Position numbers and translations under genes: made by a program
Assembly: GCA_021801705.1 (NCBI GenBank)
Contig: JAJYXP010000003.1
Span: 1-41,414, forward strand
Direction of reading: 5' to 3'
From: Pseudomonadota bacterium
Lineage (GTDB): Bacteria > Pseudomonadota > Gammaproteobacteria > Burkholderiales > Sulfuricellaceae
DNA length: 41,414 bases
The notes under the pieces: generated by a model
What the model was told of the DNA's origin: nothing
The model's database searches: none
Seen by the model: only the letters and a program-made list of their open reading frames with translations
In this document: piece after piece, positions 41,288-41,414 of the stretch
Layout: every line of letters starts with the position of its first letter
Position numbering within the stretch: position 1 is the first letter of the stretch

Positions 41288-41414
41288 TGTCACGGATCGC
41301 CCCATAGGAGCCAAACCATGATCAGCTAATGGCGCCAGCCGATGATCGCCATAATGGCGCCAGCGCAGGATCGGCCTAAAGGCGCCAGCTTCTGACCGGC
41401 GTAAAGGCGCCACC
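41288..41414. mobile_element. start of another element with 25-bp direct repeats (possible IS21-type end)
   Basis: Similarity to the IS end breaks at 41288, where the new sequence begins TGTCACGG. Units beginning TAATGGCGCCAGC / TAAAGGCGCCAGC start at 41327, 41352, 41377 and 41402, exactly 25 bp apart, and a degenerate unit starts near 41303. Terminal TG and several long direct repeats near an end are features of IS21-family elements, but an iteron-like array is also possible. It runs off the window. Confidence 0.5.

Noticed and set aside
41288-41414. CRISPR array
   Set aside because: The repeat unit is 25 bp with only about 13 conserved bases and no room for spacers of usual size; repeats are adjacent.

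Overview
The window reads as a chromosomal segment of a GC-rich betaproteobacterium, most like the Nitrosomonadales/Gallionellales type. This is inferred from gene order and protein character; no search was run. The left part carries a conserved housekeeping block on the minus strand, in transcription order glyA, nrdR, ribD, ribE, ribB-type, ribH, nusB, thiL, pgpA, cinA, a zinc-binding CZB protein, recA, recX, with alaS at the left edge. Many neighbours overlap by 4 to 8 nt, so most of it looks co-transcribed. Between recX and alaS lies about 2.2 kb of accessory DNA: a HEPN-MNT pair overlapping the recX stop, a GNAT gene broken by a nested palindrome, a HigBA-like toxin-antitoxin pair with its own promoter and operator, and a small OB-fold lipoprotein.

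From 12.5 to 24 kb come metE with divergent metR, a voltage-gated-type potassium channel, pmbA divergent from darP-mog, a secreted protein resembling Bacillus Tgl transglutaminase, hupB, and a Spy/CpxP-like periplasmic protein divergent from an OmpR-type regulator and its histidine kinase. Palindromic repeats are frequent: five consecutive gaps of the rib region each hold a large inverted repeat, a sixth gap holds a different one, and metE carries a palindrome in frame inside its coding sequence.

From about 24.4 to 40.3 kb, fourteen minus-strand reading frames form a lipid-centred cluster. In transcription order: an ArsR-type regulator; Aas (lysophospholipid acyltransferase / acyl-ACP synthetase); a Tat-exported amidohydrolase; LplT (lysophospholipid flippase); YnbA (CDP-alcohol phosphatidyltransferase); YnbC (alpha/beta hydrolase fused to methyltransferase); YnbD (PAP2 fused to a dual-specificity phosphatase); a small unknown membrane protein; a PlsC-type acyltransferase; YnbB (CdsA-like CDP-diacylglycerol synthase); a YiiX-like exported papain-fold enzyme; an exported phospholipase D/cardiolipin-synthase-like protein; a remnant of an lplT-like gene; and a DUF2339 membrane protein. 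It joins the enterobacterial ynbABCD set to aas-lplT and two exported phospholipid-active enzymes. Together these could make, hydrolyse, re-acylate and transport an unidentified phospholipid. This is the best candidate in the window for an incompletely described system.

The cluster is bounded on both sides by inverted copies of the same insertion-sequence end (23978-24238 and 41220-41287) and by a frameshifted tyrosine integrase (40530-41154), which suggests an acquired island. At the right edge a further element begins with exact 25-bp direct repeats, possibly an IS21-type end. No rRNA, tRNA or CRISPR array was seen.
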